A model generated the notes under the pieces. That model worked only from the letters and a program-made list of their open reading frames with translations, was not told the origin of the DNA and did no database searches. The translations under genes and the position numbers were made by a program. DNA of 64,000 bases from Klebsiella pneumoniae (GTDB lineage Bacteria; Pseudomonadota; Gammaproteobacteria; Eutrophobiales; Eutrophobiaceae): NCBI GenBank assembly GCA_945878555.1, contig CAMDWI010000011.1, positions 58,441-122,440 of the forward strand, read 5' to 3'. Position 1 is the first letter of the stretch, and the number at the start of each line of letters is the position of its first letter. Shown here piece after piece: positions 45,149-54,210 of this stretch.

Positions 45149-47083
45149 ATGACGAACAGGCGAGATTTTATCAAAGGCGTGGCAGGCACTGTATCCGGTG
45201 TGGTTGCCACGACGGGGCTGGGTTCAACACAACAGGCCTCTGCCCAGCAGACAGAGACACCCGAAAAGGTCTCCGCCCAGCCGCCGAGTCACTACGAAAC
45301 CAGTATGGAAACAGGTGCCATCCCGGAAGGGTATACCGCTGAACAGGCGAGTCACTATTTCGTCCAGAGCCCCGGTTCCGATTACATGGTTGATGTCATA
45401 AGGAACCTTGGCATTGATTACATCGCCTCGAATCCCGGTTCGAGCTTCCGTGGCTTGCAGGAATCCATCACTACTTACGCTGGCAACAACAAGCCGGAAT
45501 TTCTGACCTGTTTGCACGAGGAATCGGCCGCCGCGATGGCGCATGGTTATGCGAAGATCGCCTACAAACCAATGGGTATTGCCGTCCATGGCACGGTCGG
45601 TCTGCAACACGCGGCGATGGGTATCTACAATGCATATTGCGACCGCGCGCCAATGGTCATCCTGGCAGGTAACCACATGGAAATGACCGGTCGTCGACCT
45701 GGCGCGGAGTGGCACCACTCGGCACTCGATTGCGTCAAACTGGTACGCGATTTTATCAAATGGGACGATATCCCGCTGTCACTGGATCACTATGGCAGTT
45801 CGCTGACGCGTGCCTACAAAGTTGCGGTGACCCCGCCGATGGGTCCGACGGCCATCGTAATAGACGGTCACCTGCAGGAAGAAGATTTCCACGGCCGGGT
45901 CCCTGCCATACCCAAATACACGCCACCCAGCCCACCCCAGGGTGATATGGGTGCACTGACCGAGGCGGCCAGACTGCTCGCCAACGCAGAAAATCCGGTC
46001 ATCCTGGCGGGCAACGCGGCACGCACACCGGTCGGCCTCGAACTGATGGTCACACTGGCCGAATTGCTGCAAGCACCAGTGTCCGGTGGCGGACGCATGA
46101 ATTTCCCGAACAATCATCACCTCAGTCAGGGCGGCAGGGCACTTATCCGCCAGGCTGATGTGATCCTCGGTCTGGAGACCCGCGATCTATGGGGCCAGGT
46201 CAATAACTCGCGCGATCTGGTACACCGCGTCAGCAGCCGGGTTGCCAGTGATGACGTCAAACTCATTTCCATCGGCGCGGACGACCTGTTTATGCTGTCG
46301 AATTATCAGACCTTCCAGCGCTTCCAGCCGGTCGATCTGGACATCACCGGCGATGCCGAGGCTTCGTTGCCGTTCCTGATCGAGGAGATCAAACGCCAGA
46401 TGCCGGCGGCGAAACGCACGCAGATAAAGGCGCGTGGGGAAAAGCTGAAGGCCTCCTTTGCAAAAGGCGTGGAAGAGGAACGCATCGCGGCGGCGCTGGG
46501 CTGGAATGACAGCCCTGTCAGCCTGTACCGGTTAAGCCTCGAATTGTACGATGTCATCAAGGATCGTGACTGGTCCTTTGTTTCCCAAAAACCGTCTGGT
46601 CTGAACTTCTGGCCGATGACAAAACATTACCATCACATCGGTGGTTCCGGTGGTGCCGGTATCGGTTATGAGCTACCCGCCTCGGTCGGCGCCGCACTGG
46701 CCAACCGCGAGCATGGCCGGTTCTCCGTCGCCATTCAGCCGGACGGCGATTTTCTGTTCGCACCCGGTGTGGTGTGGACAGCGGCGCATCACCGTATCCC
46801 CATACTCTGGGTCATGCATAACAATCGCGCCTATCACCAGGAGGTCATGCATCTGCAGCGCATGGTCACCCGGCGTCAGCGTGGCAATAATAACCTGGCA
46901 AAGATCGGCAACGTGTTCGAGGATCCGTTTATCAATTTCGCAAAACTTGCGGAAGGATTTGGCGTCTATTCTGAAGGGCCGATTACGAATCCGGATGATC
47001 TGGGACCGGCCATCCGCCGCGCTGCCGCGATTGTGGACAGCGGCATGCCCGCCCTCGTTGATGTAGTCTGCCAGCCGGCCTGA
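45149..47083 (+). CDS. Tat-exported thiamine-diphosphate-dependent enzyme
   Basis: 644 residues. A twin-arginine signal (TNRRDFIKGVAGTVSGVV) ends near QQASAQQ, which is very unusual for this fold. The acetolactate-synthase-like architecture is intact: Pyr domain with the catalytic Glu in LTCLHEESAAAMAHGYAKIA, a central domain (ANAENPVILAGNAARTPVGL), and a PP domain with GGSGGAGIGYELPASVGAAL and the Mg/ThDP motif AIQPDGDFLF...HNNRAYHQE (canonical GDG...NN, first Gly replaced by Pro). It likely decarboxylates or oxidises a 2-keto acid in the periplasm. SD GGGGG sits 7 bases before the ATG, and a cytochrome c gene follows 14 bp after the stop. Confidence 0.88.
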   Translation: MTNRRDFIKGVAGTVSGVVATTGLGSTQQASAQQTETPEKVSAQPPSHYETSMETGAIPEGYTAEQASHYFVQSPGSDYMVDVIRNLGIDYIASNPGSSFRGLQESITTYAGNNKPEFLTCLHEESAAAMAHGYAKIAYKPMGIAVHGTVGLQHAAMGIYNAYCDRAPMVILAGNHMEMTGRRPGAEWHHSALDCVKLVRDFIKWDDIPLSLDHYGSSLTRAYKVAVTPPMGPTAIVIDGHLQEEDFHGRVPAIPKYTPPSPPQGDMGALTEAARLLANAENPVILAGNAARTPVGLELMVTLAELLQAPVSGGGRMNFPNNHHLSQGGRALIRQADVILGLETRDLWGQVNNSRDLVHRVSSRVASDDVKLISIGADDLFMLSNYQTFQRFQPVDLDITGDAEASLPFLIEEIKRQMPAAKRTQIKARGEKLKASFAKGVEEERIAAALGWNDSPVSLYRLSLELYDVIKDRDWSFVSQKPSGLNFWPMTKHYHHIGGSGGAGIGYELPASVGAALANREHGRFSVAIQPDGDFLFAPGVVWTAAHHRIPILWVMHNNRAYHQEVMHLQRMVTRRQRGNNNLAKIGNVFEDPFINFAKLAEGFGVYSEGPITNPDDLGPAIRRAAAIVDSGMPALVDVVCQPA

Positions 47084-47097
47084 TAAGGAGAATTGAC

Positions 47098-47496
47098 ATG
47101 AATGTTAAACTGCACACACTTGCACGACAGATTTTCCAGACCGTATCCGTACTACTGGCACTGTCATCGTTCACTGCTCTCGCACAGGAAAAGACGCTCG
47201 ACTTTAATGGCGAGGTGAAAGACGCCGAACATGCAGGCGGTTATCGTGAATATGTGGAAAACGGTTGCTGGCAGTGCCATGGCTTCCAGGGTCAGGGCAT
47301 GGCGGGACCGGCACTGGCCCCGAATCCGTTGGCTTATGAGGCATTCTCCGCACTGGTACGCAAGCCGGCCAATGTAATGCCTGCCTATTCGCCAAATGTA
47401 CTCGACGACGCGAAGATGAAACGTATACACGAGTACCTGCTGTCGATACCCGCGTCACCGGATCCGGATTCGATCAGTCTGATTCCGAAAAAGTAG
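47098..47496 (+). CDS. Periplasmic mono-haem cytochrome c
   Basis: 132 residues. Signal peptide (FQTVSVLLALSSFTALA) then a class I cytochrome c: haem motif CWQCH in YVENGCWQCHGFQGQGMAGP and a Met axial-ligand candidate in ANVMPAYSPNVLDDAKMKRI. It is 14 bp behind the ThDP enzyme with an SD (AAGGAG) and very probably its electron acceptor, carrying electrons to a terminal oxidase. That partnership is inference from spacing and compartment. Confidence 0.87.
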   Translation: MNVKLHTLARQIFQTVSVLLALSSFTALAQEKTLDFNGEVKDAEHAGGYREYVENGCWQCHGFQGQGMAGPALAPNPLAYEAFSALVRKPANVMPAYSPNVLDDAKMKRIHEYLLSIPASPDPDSISLIPKK

Positions 47497-47537
47497 TTTC
47501 TTAAACCGTAACATCAACAACACCTGAGGGGGTGAGT

Positions 47538-48164
47538 ATGAAAACAGTAAAGGCAGTTATCTCGGTAATCTCATTATTGACCATCGTCATGGTTCCGGTA
47601 CAGGCACAAGAGCAGAAGAATCCACTCGGCTTTTTTGTGACCAGTAACGGTCTCGGCAAAGGTGGTAATCTGGGCGGTCTTGCAGGGGCAGACAAACACT
47701 GTCAGGCGCTCGCAGAAAAAGTCGGTGCCGGTGGCCGCACCTGGCATGCCTATCTTAGTACACAGGGTGAAGGTGCGGTAAATGCGCGTGATCGTATCGG
47801 CAAGGGCCCCTGGTATAACGCGGCAGGCAGGCTGGTAGGACAGGACGTCGACGAACTCCACAGTCAACTCACACGCGTGAGTGTCCGCGAGGCCATAGCC
47901 GAAAATGGTAATAACATCCCCGGTGGCGGCTTTACCCCTAACCGGCATGACATATTGACCGGCTCACAGCCAGACGGTACGGCATTTCCGGCGGGTGATG
48001 ACATGACCTGTAATAACTGGACCAGCAGCGATGCCGGCAAGGCAAAAATTGGCCACCATGATCGTGCTGCCTGGAACTCTGCCCATGACACCCGTGGTTG
48101 CAGTCAGGAGGCCTTGATCAGTACCGGTGGTGACGGTCTGTTTTACTGTTTTGCAGCGGACTAG
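47538..48164 (+). CDS. Small secreted lectin-like protein
   Basis: 208 residues from the ATG at 47538 (a GTG at 47532 is in frame; GAGGGGG precedes both). Signal peptide (AVISVISLLTIVMVPVQA) then a single domain: GFFVTSNGLGKGGNLGGLAG, ADKHCQALAEKVGAGGRTW and HAYLSTQGEGAVNARDRI, with four conserved cysteines ending CSQEALISTGGDGLFYCFAA. This resembles proteobacterial proteins annotated as lectins with a C-type-lectin/endostatin-like fold. Ligand unknown. A strong terminator follows. Confidence 0.78.
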   Translation: MKTVKAVISVISLLTIVMVPVQAQEQKNPLGFFVTSNGLGKGGNLGGLAGADKHCQALAEKVGAGGRTWHAYLSTQGEGAVNARDRIGKGPWYNAAGRLVGQDVDELHSQLTRVSVREAIAENGNNIPGGGFTPNRHDILTGSQPDGTAFPAGDDMTCNNWTSSDAGKAKIGHHDRAAWNSAHDTRGCSQEALISTGGDGLFYCFAAD

Positions 48165-48193
48165 TCTGGGGATTAGCTTTATATATTGACAGA

Positions 48194-48226
48194 TACGGGC
48201 CGAACCATGTTCGGCCCGTATTTTTT
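48194..48226 (+). terminator. Strong Rho-independent terminator
   Basis: Stem TACGGGCCGAAC / TTCGGCCCGTA around a CATG loop, followed by six T residues. It ends the ThDP enzyme/cytochrome/lectin-like transcript and faces the convergent PQQ dehydrogenase. Confidence 0.93.
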
Positions 48227-48237
48227 ACAGAGGTGTT

Positions 48238-49434
48238 TTATTCCGGTTTTACATCACTGACCTTCTCCAGACGTATCACCGGCGTCAGTGAACCACCGGT
48301 GCGATCATCAATAATGACGTAGATTAAACCGTCAGGGCCCTGGCGCACATCGCGGATCCGGCCATAACCCTGTAACAAGGGCGGACGCTCCATCCGACCT
48401 ATCTGATAGATGCCATTCGCCTGTAACATCGGTAGTCGATGCAACTCCTTGCCGGACAAACCGCCCACGAAAATATTTCCCTGCCAGGCCGGGAATACAT
48501 TACCGGTATAGATTAACAGGCCGGAAGGGGCGATAGACGGGGTCCAGTATTGTAATGGCTGTTCTATGCCTTCCTGTTCACGGCTGGCATGGATGGCTGT
48601 CCCGCCGTACATAACGCCATAACCGATGACGGGCCAGCCGTAGTTTTTACCCGGACGGATCTGGTTCAGCTCATCACCACCCTGGGCGCCATGTTCCACC
48701 GTAAACACATAGCCGGTCTTTTGATCGATGGCCAGGCCCTGCAGATTACGGTGGCCATAGCTCCAGATCTCAGGCAGCGCATCGGTGCGACCGACGAACG
48801 GATTATCCTGTGGCACACGACCATCATCATGCAGGCGGATGACCTTGCCCTGATGCAACATCAGGTTCTGTGCCGGGTGTTGTTCACGTGGAACGCCTAG
48901 CGGGTCAGCCGCACGATCACCGACGGTAACAAACAGATACCCCTTTGGATCAAATGCCAATCTTGAGCCATAGTGACTACCTCCTTCACTCCAGGCCTTT
49001 GCCTCGAATATCTCCTCCACACTGCTCAGACTTTTGCCGTCAAACTTTCCCCTGATGACGGCCGTTGTGCCCTGGGTACTGTCTGCATTCGGCTTCGAAT
49101 AACTGAGATAAATCAGCTGGTTTGTCGCAAAATCCGGGTGCAGTACCACATCGAGCAGACCACCCTGGCCCTGATAACGTACCGCAGGTGTGCCACTGAC
49201 AGGTTCCGGGTCAAGCTTGCCGCTACGTACGATACGCAAACGTCCCGGTCGTTCGGTAACCAGCATATCGCCATTCGGCAGGAACACGAGAGACCAGGGA
49301 TCCTTCAGTGCCTCGATAACGGTGACCACACGATAGATATAATTATCTGATTTAAATTCGGTAGATTGTGCCCTGACCGGCAACACAAAACTTACGCACA
49401 GCAAACACGCTATCAAATATCTGTTAATGGACAT
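48238..49434 (-). CDS. PQQ-dependent soluble aldose dehydrogenase (Asd/YliI type)
   Basis: 398 residues. Signal peptide (LIACLLCVSFVLPVRA) then a six-bladed propeller of the soluble sugar dehydrogenase family: PWSLVFLPNGDMLVTERPGR, GGLLDVVLHPDFATNQLIYL, GSRLAFDPKGYLFVTVGDRA, GHRNLQGLAID and EHGAQGGDELNQIRPGKNYG. It oxidises sugar aldehydes at C1 in the periplasm with PQQ and Ca2+. No PQQ synthesis genes are in this window. Acceptor unknown, perhaps a nearby cytochrome. Confidence 0.9.
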   Translation of the reverse strand: MSINRYLIACLLCVSFVLPVRAQSTEFKSDNYIYRVVTVIEALKDPWSLVFLPNGDMLVTERPGRLRIVRSGKLDPEPVSGTPAVRYQGQGGLLDVVLHPDFATNQLIYLSYSKPNADSTQGTTAVIRGKFDGKSLSSVEEIFEAKAWSEGGSHYGSRLAFDPKGYLFVTVGDRAADPLGVPREQHPAQNLMLHQGKVIRLHDDGRVPQDNPFVGRTDALPEIWSYGHRNLQGLAIDQKTGYVFTVEHGAQGGDELNQIRPGKNYGWPVIGYGVMYGGTAIHASREQEGIEQPLQYWTPSIAPSGLLIYTGNVFPAWQGNIFVGGLSGKELHRLPMLQANGIYQIGRMERPPLLQGYGRIRDVRQGPDGLIYVIIDDRTGGSLTPVIRLEKVSDVKPE

Positions 49435-49484
49435 GGTTCAGACTCCTGGAAATAATCGGGGGGTAACAGGACACCAGAGCGCCC

Positions 49485-49517
49485 GCCATGCCACCGGATT
49501 AAATCCGGTGACATGGC
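49485..49517 (-). terminator. Hairpin between peroxiredoxin and PQQ dehydrogenase
   Basis: GCCATG-c-CACCGGATT-a-AATCCGGTG-a-CATGGC: nearly perfect with one mismatch and a very short loop. No T-run on the minus strand, so a weak terminator or a processed mRNA structure. A small GTCCG/CGGAC hairpin lies at 49540-49553. Confidence 0.45.
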
Positions 49518-49561
49518 ATCGGCAAATTCGACTACACCCGTCCGCTGACGGACAGGCAAGT

Positions 49562-50083
49562 TTAACGCAAAGCAGTATTCAGCTCTGCCAGTTTGCTGGC
49601 CATATCTTCTGCTGAAGTGGCCGGTTTGACTTCGCGATCTATCGCAACGATGACACCGTTCGGATCAATATAAAAGGTGTGACGCATTGCAACACCACGC
49701 TCATCATTCAACACACCGTAGGCCTTTGCGGTTTCCTTGCTTGGGTCACTCAACAACGGGAAATCGGCGCTGTGCTCAGTGGCGAAACCCTTGTTATCTT
49801 CAATCGGATCGACACTGGCCATAAAGTAGGTGTTTTTAAACTTCTTCAACAGATGACCATTATCAGCCAGCGATTTGCACTCAATGGTGCAACCTTTTGT
49901 ATAGGCCTTTGGGAACCAGGCCAGTACAACCGACTCCTTGCCCTTGAAATCGGACAGTTTATAGGTCTTGCCATCAGTCCCTTCCAGCTGGAAATCCGGG
50001 GCCGTATCACCCACTTCCAGTGCATGACCAATATTGGCAATTGAAAACAGGAACAGGACCAACAGAATGCGAGTAAGCTTCAT
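49562..50083 (-). CDS. Peroxiredoxin, exported, BCP/PrxQ-like
   Basis: 173 residues. Signal peptide ([17 protein letters not shown]) then the thioredoxin-fold peroxiredoxin: [20 protein letters not shown], active site [14 protein letters not shown] with the peroxidatic Cys in GCT and a second Cys four residues on (PrxQ usually has five), then [18 protein letters not shown] and [12 protein letters not shown]. It reduces hydrogen or organic peroxides in the periplasm. Confidence 0.9.
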   Translation of the reverse strand: MKLTRILLVLFLFSIANIGHALEVGDTAPDFQLEGTDGKTYKLSDFKGKESVVLAWFPKAYTKGCTIECKSLADNGHLLKKFKNTYFMASVDPIEDNKGFATEHSADFPLLSDPSKETAKAYGVLNDERGVAMRHTFYIDPNGVIVAIDREVKPATSAEDMASKLAELNTALR

Positions 50084-50399
50084 ACAGGTATCTCCAGTTT
50101 TGGGTAAGGGTAATGCTATAAGTATAACCCTGTTAATTTAACGATGCGACTGTTGTTATGTGGAAAATGGCCTGTCCTGACAGGATGGCGGTGATTACGA
50201 CAGGATCTGAAGGTGAACAGGGTCAGATACAGGCCGAAAAAGCCGGATTTAAGGTTATTGTAAGAAACCGGTAGCTACAGACCCGCTGACCTTGATCCGG
50301 ATCATGTAAGGTTTAATTCCATCAGGTGTATTCTGTGCATGCGTGACCTGATAAGTTATAGTGTCCGCGTAAATAAAATCAATCGCTGGGAGTAAAATC
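50084..50399. other. 316-bp gap between peroxiredoxin and uspA
   Basis: Divergent promoters for the two flanking genes are expected here. A TATAGT about 40 bp before the uspA start could be its -10, without a good -35. A 38-codon open frame at 50158-50274 is present but has no SD. No tRNA or hairpin of note. Confidence 0.4.
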
Positions 50400-50846
50400 A
50401 TGTACAAAAAAATCCTGATTTCAACGGACGGTTCCAAGTTCGGTAGCAAGGCTGTAACACATGGTGTGAACCTTGCCAAGTCGGTGGGTGCCTCTGTCAC
50501 CATCATCACCACGACCGAAATGTGGTCGGCCATTGATATGGCCAAGGCGGTCAGAAGTGGCAACAATAATCCGATTGATGCCTATGAACAGGCCGCCGCA
50601 CAGGTTGCAAAAAAGATCCTGACGGCTGCTGAAGCCGTGGCCGCGAAGGCCGGGGTGAAGGCAGATACGGTCCATATCAGTGACAAACATCCGGCTGATG
50701 CGATTATCAAGACAGCTGAATCAAAGAAGAGCAATCTGATCATTGTCGGCTCACATGGCCGCCGTGGTATCGAAAAGGTCCTGATGGGCAGCGTCGCTTA
50801 CGAGGTCATTACCCACAGCAATATACCGGTACTGGTTGTAAAGTAA
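50400..50846 (+). CDS. Universal stress protein, UspA family
   Basis: 148 residues, one Usp domain: start MYKKILISTDGSKFGSKAVT, and the ATP-binding pattern G-2x-G-9x-G-S is exact in GSHGRRGIEKVLMGSVAYEV, followed by THSNIPVLVVK. This marks an ATP-binding-type Usp rather than the UspA-proper type. Cytoplasmic stress and starvation role by family. Confidence 0.93.
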   Translation: MYKKILISTDGSKFGSKAVTHGVNLAKSVGASVTIITTTEMWSAIDMAKAVRSGNNNPIDAYEQAAAQVAKKILTAAEAVAAKAGVKADTVHISDKHPADAIIKTAESKKSNLIIVGSHGRRGIEKVLMGSVAYEVITHSNIPVLVVK

Positions 50847-50858
50847 CTTCTGCACTAA

Positions 50859-50886
50859 CCAGCCCTGACCTGATAGTCAGGGCTGG
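50859..50886. terminator. Bidirectional hairpin terminator
   Basis: Perfect stem CCAGCCCTGAC / GTCAGGGCTGG with loop CTGATA, between the convergent uspA and molybdoenzyme genes. The downstream T-content is low on both sides. Confidence 0.7.
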
Positions 50887-50921
50887 TGTCTCACTGGCAA
50901 GTAAAAAATTCCAGTCGCTAG

Positions 50922-53102
50922 CTAGGCCTGCAACGCCGCCAGTACACGTTCGCGTGTAAACGGCATATGTGAGATACGCTTGCCCGTCAGCCGGAAAAAC
51001 GCACCGGCTACCGCTGCGGCTATCGGTACGTTCCCAATCTCACCAAGGCCCTGCGGCCGGTCCTGTCCCGGGTCGACAAACTCGATATGGATCTGTTCCG
51101 GTGTATCAGACATGCGCATCACATTGTAATCATGGAAGTTGGTCTGTTGCACCACGCCACTTTTCACCGTAACCCTTTCATGTAACACGCTGGACAGCCC
51201 GTAATTGATCCCGCTCTCGATGTTGGCGCGGGCAGCGTCAGGCTGGACGACCAGGCCACCGTCAACCGCCATCCAGACCTTGTGGACCTTGATCTTGCCC
51301 AGGGCCTTGTTCAGCGAGGCCTCTACTACACAGGCCCCGAGTGAGCCGGAACGCTCAGTAATAGATAGTCCCAGCGCACGCCCCTCCGGACGCGGTTTAC
51401 CCCATTCAGACATAGCGGCGACCTTTTCAAATACCTTGCGGCCACGCGGGGTAATTGCCATACGCTTCAGACGGAATTCAATCGGGTCGATGCCTTCTGC
51501 CACCGCCATACGGTCGATAAATTCCTCAATAGCAAAGACATTAAACGGATGGGCAACGGCACGCCAGTGTTTCAGACGGATACCATGCGAGGTGCCGCGC
51601 AGGTCGATATACTGGTTCGGCACCTTGTAATAGAGGTCTATCTCCATACCGCCGGTCAGCAGGCTGGCACCGTCGCCGACGATACAATGTTTCCAGCCCG
51701 TGACTGTGCCGGAGGCATCCAGCGCCGCCTCCAGACATTGATAATTTTGCGGGCGGAACATGCCATAGCCGATATCTTCCTCACGCGTCCAGATCAGCTT
51801 GACCGGGGTCTTTACCTCGCGTGCCACCCGTGCCGCCTCTACTGCATAATCACCCTCGGAACGACGACCGAATCCGCCACCCATATAACACTGGTTTATG
51901 GTCACCTGTTTCTGATCAAACCCGAGCGCCTGCGCCACCAGCTGGCGGCACCGGTCTGGCGACTGGCTACCGTCCCATACCTCGACCTGATCACCTGCCG
52001 CATTCAGACGCGCAACGGCATTTAACGGTTCCATCTGGGCGTGATAACCATAATCCGCACGGAAATCCGCCTTGTAGGTGCGTGCTGCACTGCCAAAGGC
52101 GGCATTGGCGTCCCCGTTGGTAAAGACCGGTTCCGAGGTAGCGGCCGGATCGGCGTGCACCCGGACATAATCCTGTTCGAGTATGGTTTCGGAATCATAG
52201 CCTGCAGAAGGTGTTGTGCCCCAGCTCACCTGTAATTGTTTACGGGCGGCCATCACATGCGCGAACGAATCACCCACGATCGCCACCCCGGTCGGTAACT
52301 TCACGGTTGCCGTGATACCTTTCATCGCGCGGATTTCGGCATCATTCCAGCCTTGTGGTGCCGCACCCTGAATCGGTGAATGGACGGTCGAGGCGTACTG
52401 CATGCCCGGCAGGGACACATCGATTGCAAATTGGGCCGTGCCATTCACCTTCAATGGGATATCGCGGCGTGGCTGTGTCTTGCCGATCAGGCGGTATTGT
52501 TCCGGCTTTTTAAAGTCCGCCTCGCTGACCTCAGGTAGTTCTGTAATTTCGGCAAACCGGGCGATTTCGCCATACGTTAAGCGACGCTGACTTCCGGAAT
52601 GGACCACGACACCGGGTTCCGTCGTCGACTCACTAACCGGCACATTCCAGTGTTTCGCCGCCGCACCCAGCAACACCTTGCGCACCTGCGCCCCGGCCGT
52701 ACGCATCACATCAAAATAACTGCGCACTGCACGCGAGCCGACAATGGCCATCGACTTGCGATCACCACTGCCATAACCATATATCTGCACATCACTCGGG
52801 GCCCATTCCAGCTTGATCAGATCCCAGTCCGCATCCATTTCCTCTGCCAGCATCAATGGCACACTGGTCATGGAACCCTGCCCCATCTCCGCGCCAGGTG
52901 TATACATCGTAATCGTATTGTCTGCATGGATGGTCAACCAGACCGATATGTCACTGCCTCCGGCCTGGGCCCTGGCCCCTGTTGCGGAGAGCAACATACC
53001 GGTGCCACTGCCGTTTACGGCAACGGCAAAACTGAGGGCCGCTGTACCCTTCAGAAAATCACGGCGGGTAACGTCTGTTTGTGGTTTGATTATCGAAGTC
53101 AT
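50922..53102 (-). CDS. Molybdopterin subunit of isoquinoline-1-oxidoreductase-like enzyme
   Basis: 726 residues from the ATG at 53102, which gives a Tat signal ([18 protein letters not shown]). Molybdenum-hydroxylase large-subunit features: [28 protein letters not shown], and the catalytic Glu in [18 protein letters not shown]. The start overlaps the stop of the 2Fe-2S gene by four bases. The enzyme should hydroxylate or oxidise an N-heterocycle or aldehyde in the periplasm. A third cytochrome subunit is not present next to it, so its acceptor is open. Confidence 0.9.
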   Translation of the reverse strand: MTSIIKPQTDVTRRDFLKGTAALSFAVAVNGSGTGMLLSATGARAQAGGSDISVWLTIHADNTITMYTPGAEMGQGSMTSVPLMLAEEMDADWDLIKLEWAPSDVQIYGYGSGDRKSMAIVGSRAVRSYFDVMRTAGAQVRKVLLGAAAKHWNVPVSESTTEPGVVVHSGSQRRLTYGEIARFAEITELPEVSEADFKKPEQYRLIGKTQPRRDIPLKVNGTAQFAIDVSLPGMQYASTVHSPIQGAAPQGWNDAEIRAMKGITATVKLPTGVAIVGDSFAHVMAARKQLQVSWGTTPSAGYDSETILEQDYVRVHADPAATSEPVFTNGDANAAFGSAARTYKADFRADYGYHAQMEPLNAVARLNAAGDQVEVWDGSQSPDRCRQLVAQALGFDQKQVTINQCYMGGGFGRRSEGDYAVEAARVAREVKTPVKLIWTREEDIGYGMFRPQNYQCLEAALDASGTVTGWKHCIVGDGASLLTGGMEIDLYYKVPNQYIDLRGTSHGIRLKHWRAVAHPFNVFAIEEFIDRMAVAEGIDPIEFRLKRMAITPRGRKVFEKVAAMSEWGKPRPEGRALGLSITERSGSLGACVVEASLNKALGKIKVHKVWMAVDGGLVVQPDAARANIESGINYGLSSVLHERVTVKSGVVQQTNFHDYNVMRMSDTPEQIHIEFVDPGQDRPQGLGEIGNVPIAAAVAGAFFRLTGKRISHMPFTRERVLAALQA

Positions 53103-53569
53103 GCCTGACCCTCCGCCGCTGCACGCTCTATCGCGGCAATGATTCGGTTGTAGGTGCCACACCGGCAGATATTGCCGTCCATATGGGTAATAATTTCATC
53201 GCGGGACGGTTGTGGATTTGCGCTCAGCAATTCCGCCGCCTTCATGATCTGGCCCGACTGGCAGTATCCACATTGAGGCACCTGCTCGGTTACCCACGCC
53301 TTTTGCAAGGGATGGGATGCATCAGGTGACAGGCCTTCTATGGTGACGATAGTAGCGCCCGCCACATCACTGACCTTGATCGCGCAGGAGCGCAAGGCCT
53401 TGCCGTTGATATGGACGGTACAGGCACCACACAGTCCGGCACCGCAACCGTATTTTGTACCAGTAAGATTAACGTGATCCCGGAGGACCCAGAGCAAGGG
53501 AGTATCGTTATCGACCTCAAGCGATACCGGTTTGCCGTTCAGGGTAAATTCAAGCATTACCACCCCCAT
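53099..53569 (-). CDS. [2Fe-2S] subunit of the molybdenum hydroxylase
   Basis: 156 residues. The N-terminal plant-type cluster is in [18 protein letters not shown] with the fourth Cys in ALRSCAIK. The second cluster is bound by [15 protein letters not shown] and [12 protein letters not shown]. It has no signal of its own and is expected to travel with the Tat-targeted large subunit (hitch-hiker export, as in IorAB). It carries electrons from the molybdopterin centre. It is the first gene of the pair. Confidence 0.93.
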   Translation of the reverse strand: MGVVMLEFTLNGKPVSLEVDNDTPLLWVLRDHVNLTGTKYGCGAGLCGACTVHINGKALRSCAIKVSDVAGATIVTIEGLSPDASHPLQKAWVTEQVPQCGYCQSGQIMKAAELLSANPQPSRDEIITHMDGNICRCGTYNRIIAAIERAAAEGQA

Positions 53570-53702
53570 AGAGCGATAGTGGAAAGATCAGACCAAAGTG
53601 AGTAAACCTGTTATAAAAGCTACACGCGGACGTCACGACTGTCAATTTACGGTTTGGCCCCTGGCCGACGCCTGACATACCGGCTACTCTCCGTCCTGAA
53701 CT

Positions 53703-54176
53703 TTACTCCCCATCCGAACCCTCGATATATGCCTCAACAGGCTTCAGCCCTGGCAAATTGTTTATGACTGCCATCACTGCCGCAACAAATGTCTGTTCCG
53801 GATTTGCCCGACACACCCGGTACATTGTGTACAACAGCCCTGCCAGCTTCGATGGACTCATACTGCGGTACTTCTCCAGTGTATTTTCCGTCATATAACC
53901 CGACAGGTTATTCCCTAACCATTCCCGGTAGTCGGCTGTTACGTGGGCGTGACTTTGTGCCTCGGTAACACCGTAGGTATTAAAATCATGGGAGTGATTT
54001 GGGTCGGTCGAGTTATGTTCATAGGTTGCGGCAAACTGGCCACAACTGCTAGCTTCGATTCCGGAAGAGGTGCGGGAAGGCGGTGCAGTCGGTTGACTGA
54101 AGTAATAACCGGCACCGATAACAACCGCCATCATCGCGAACAGAACCCTTGCGGTCAGTTCACGGGATATGTCCAT
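53703..54176 (-). CDS. Hypothetical membrane-anchored protein
   Basis: 157 residues, not a family I recognise. A single N-terminal anchor (VLFAMMAVVIGAGYYFS) is followed by a Pro/Ser linker, a His/Asp-rich stretch (HNSTDPNHSHDFNTYG, AQSHAHVTADYREW) and a helical C-terminus (MSPSKLAGLLYTMYRVCRAN). Two cysteines (SSCGQ, YRVCRA). It lies 34 bp after the acyltransferase gene on the same strand and may share its transcript. Composition is like the neighbours. Confidence 0.65.
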   Translation of the reverse strand: MDISRELTARVLFAMMAVVIGAGYYFSQPTAPPSRTSSGIEASSCGQFAATYEHNSTDPNHSHDFNTYGVTEAQSHAHVTADYREWLGNNLSGYMTENTLEKYRSMSPSKLAGLLYTMYRVCRANPEQTFVAAVMAVINNLPGLKPVEAYIEGSDGE

Positions 54177-54210
54177 CGGTTGTTACGGTACCGGCACGCG
54201 CAGCGCAGGA

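Noticed and set aside
50158..50274. 38-codon frame upstream of uspA
   Set aside because: No ribosome binding site; composition gives no support; probably part of the promoter region.
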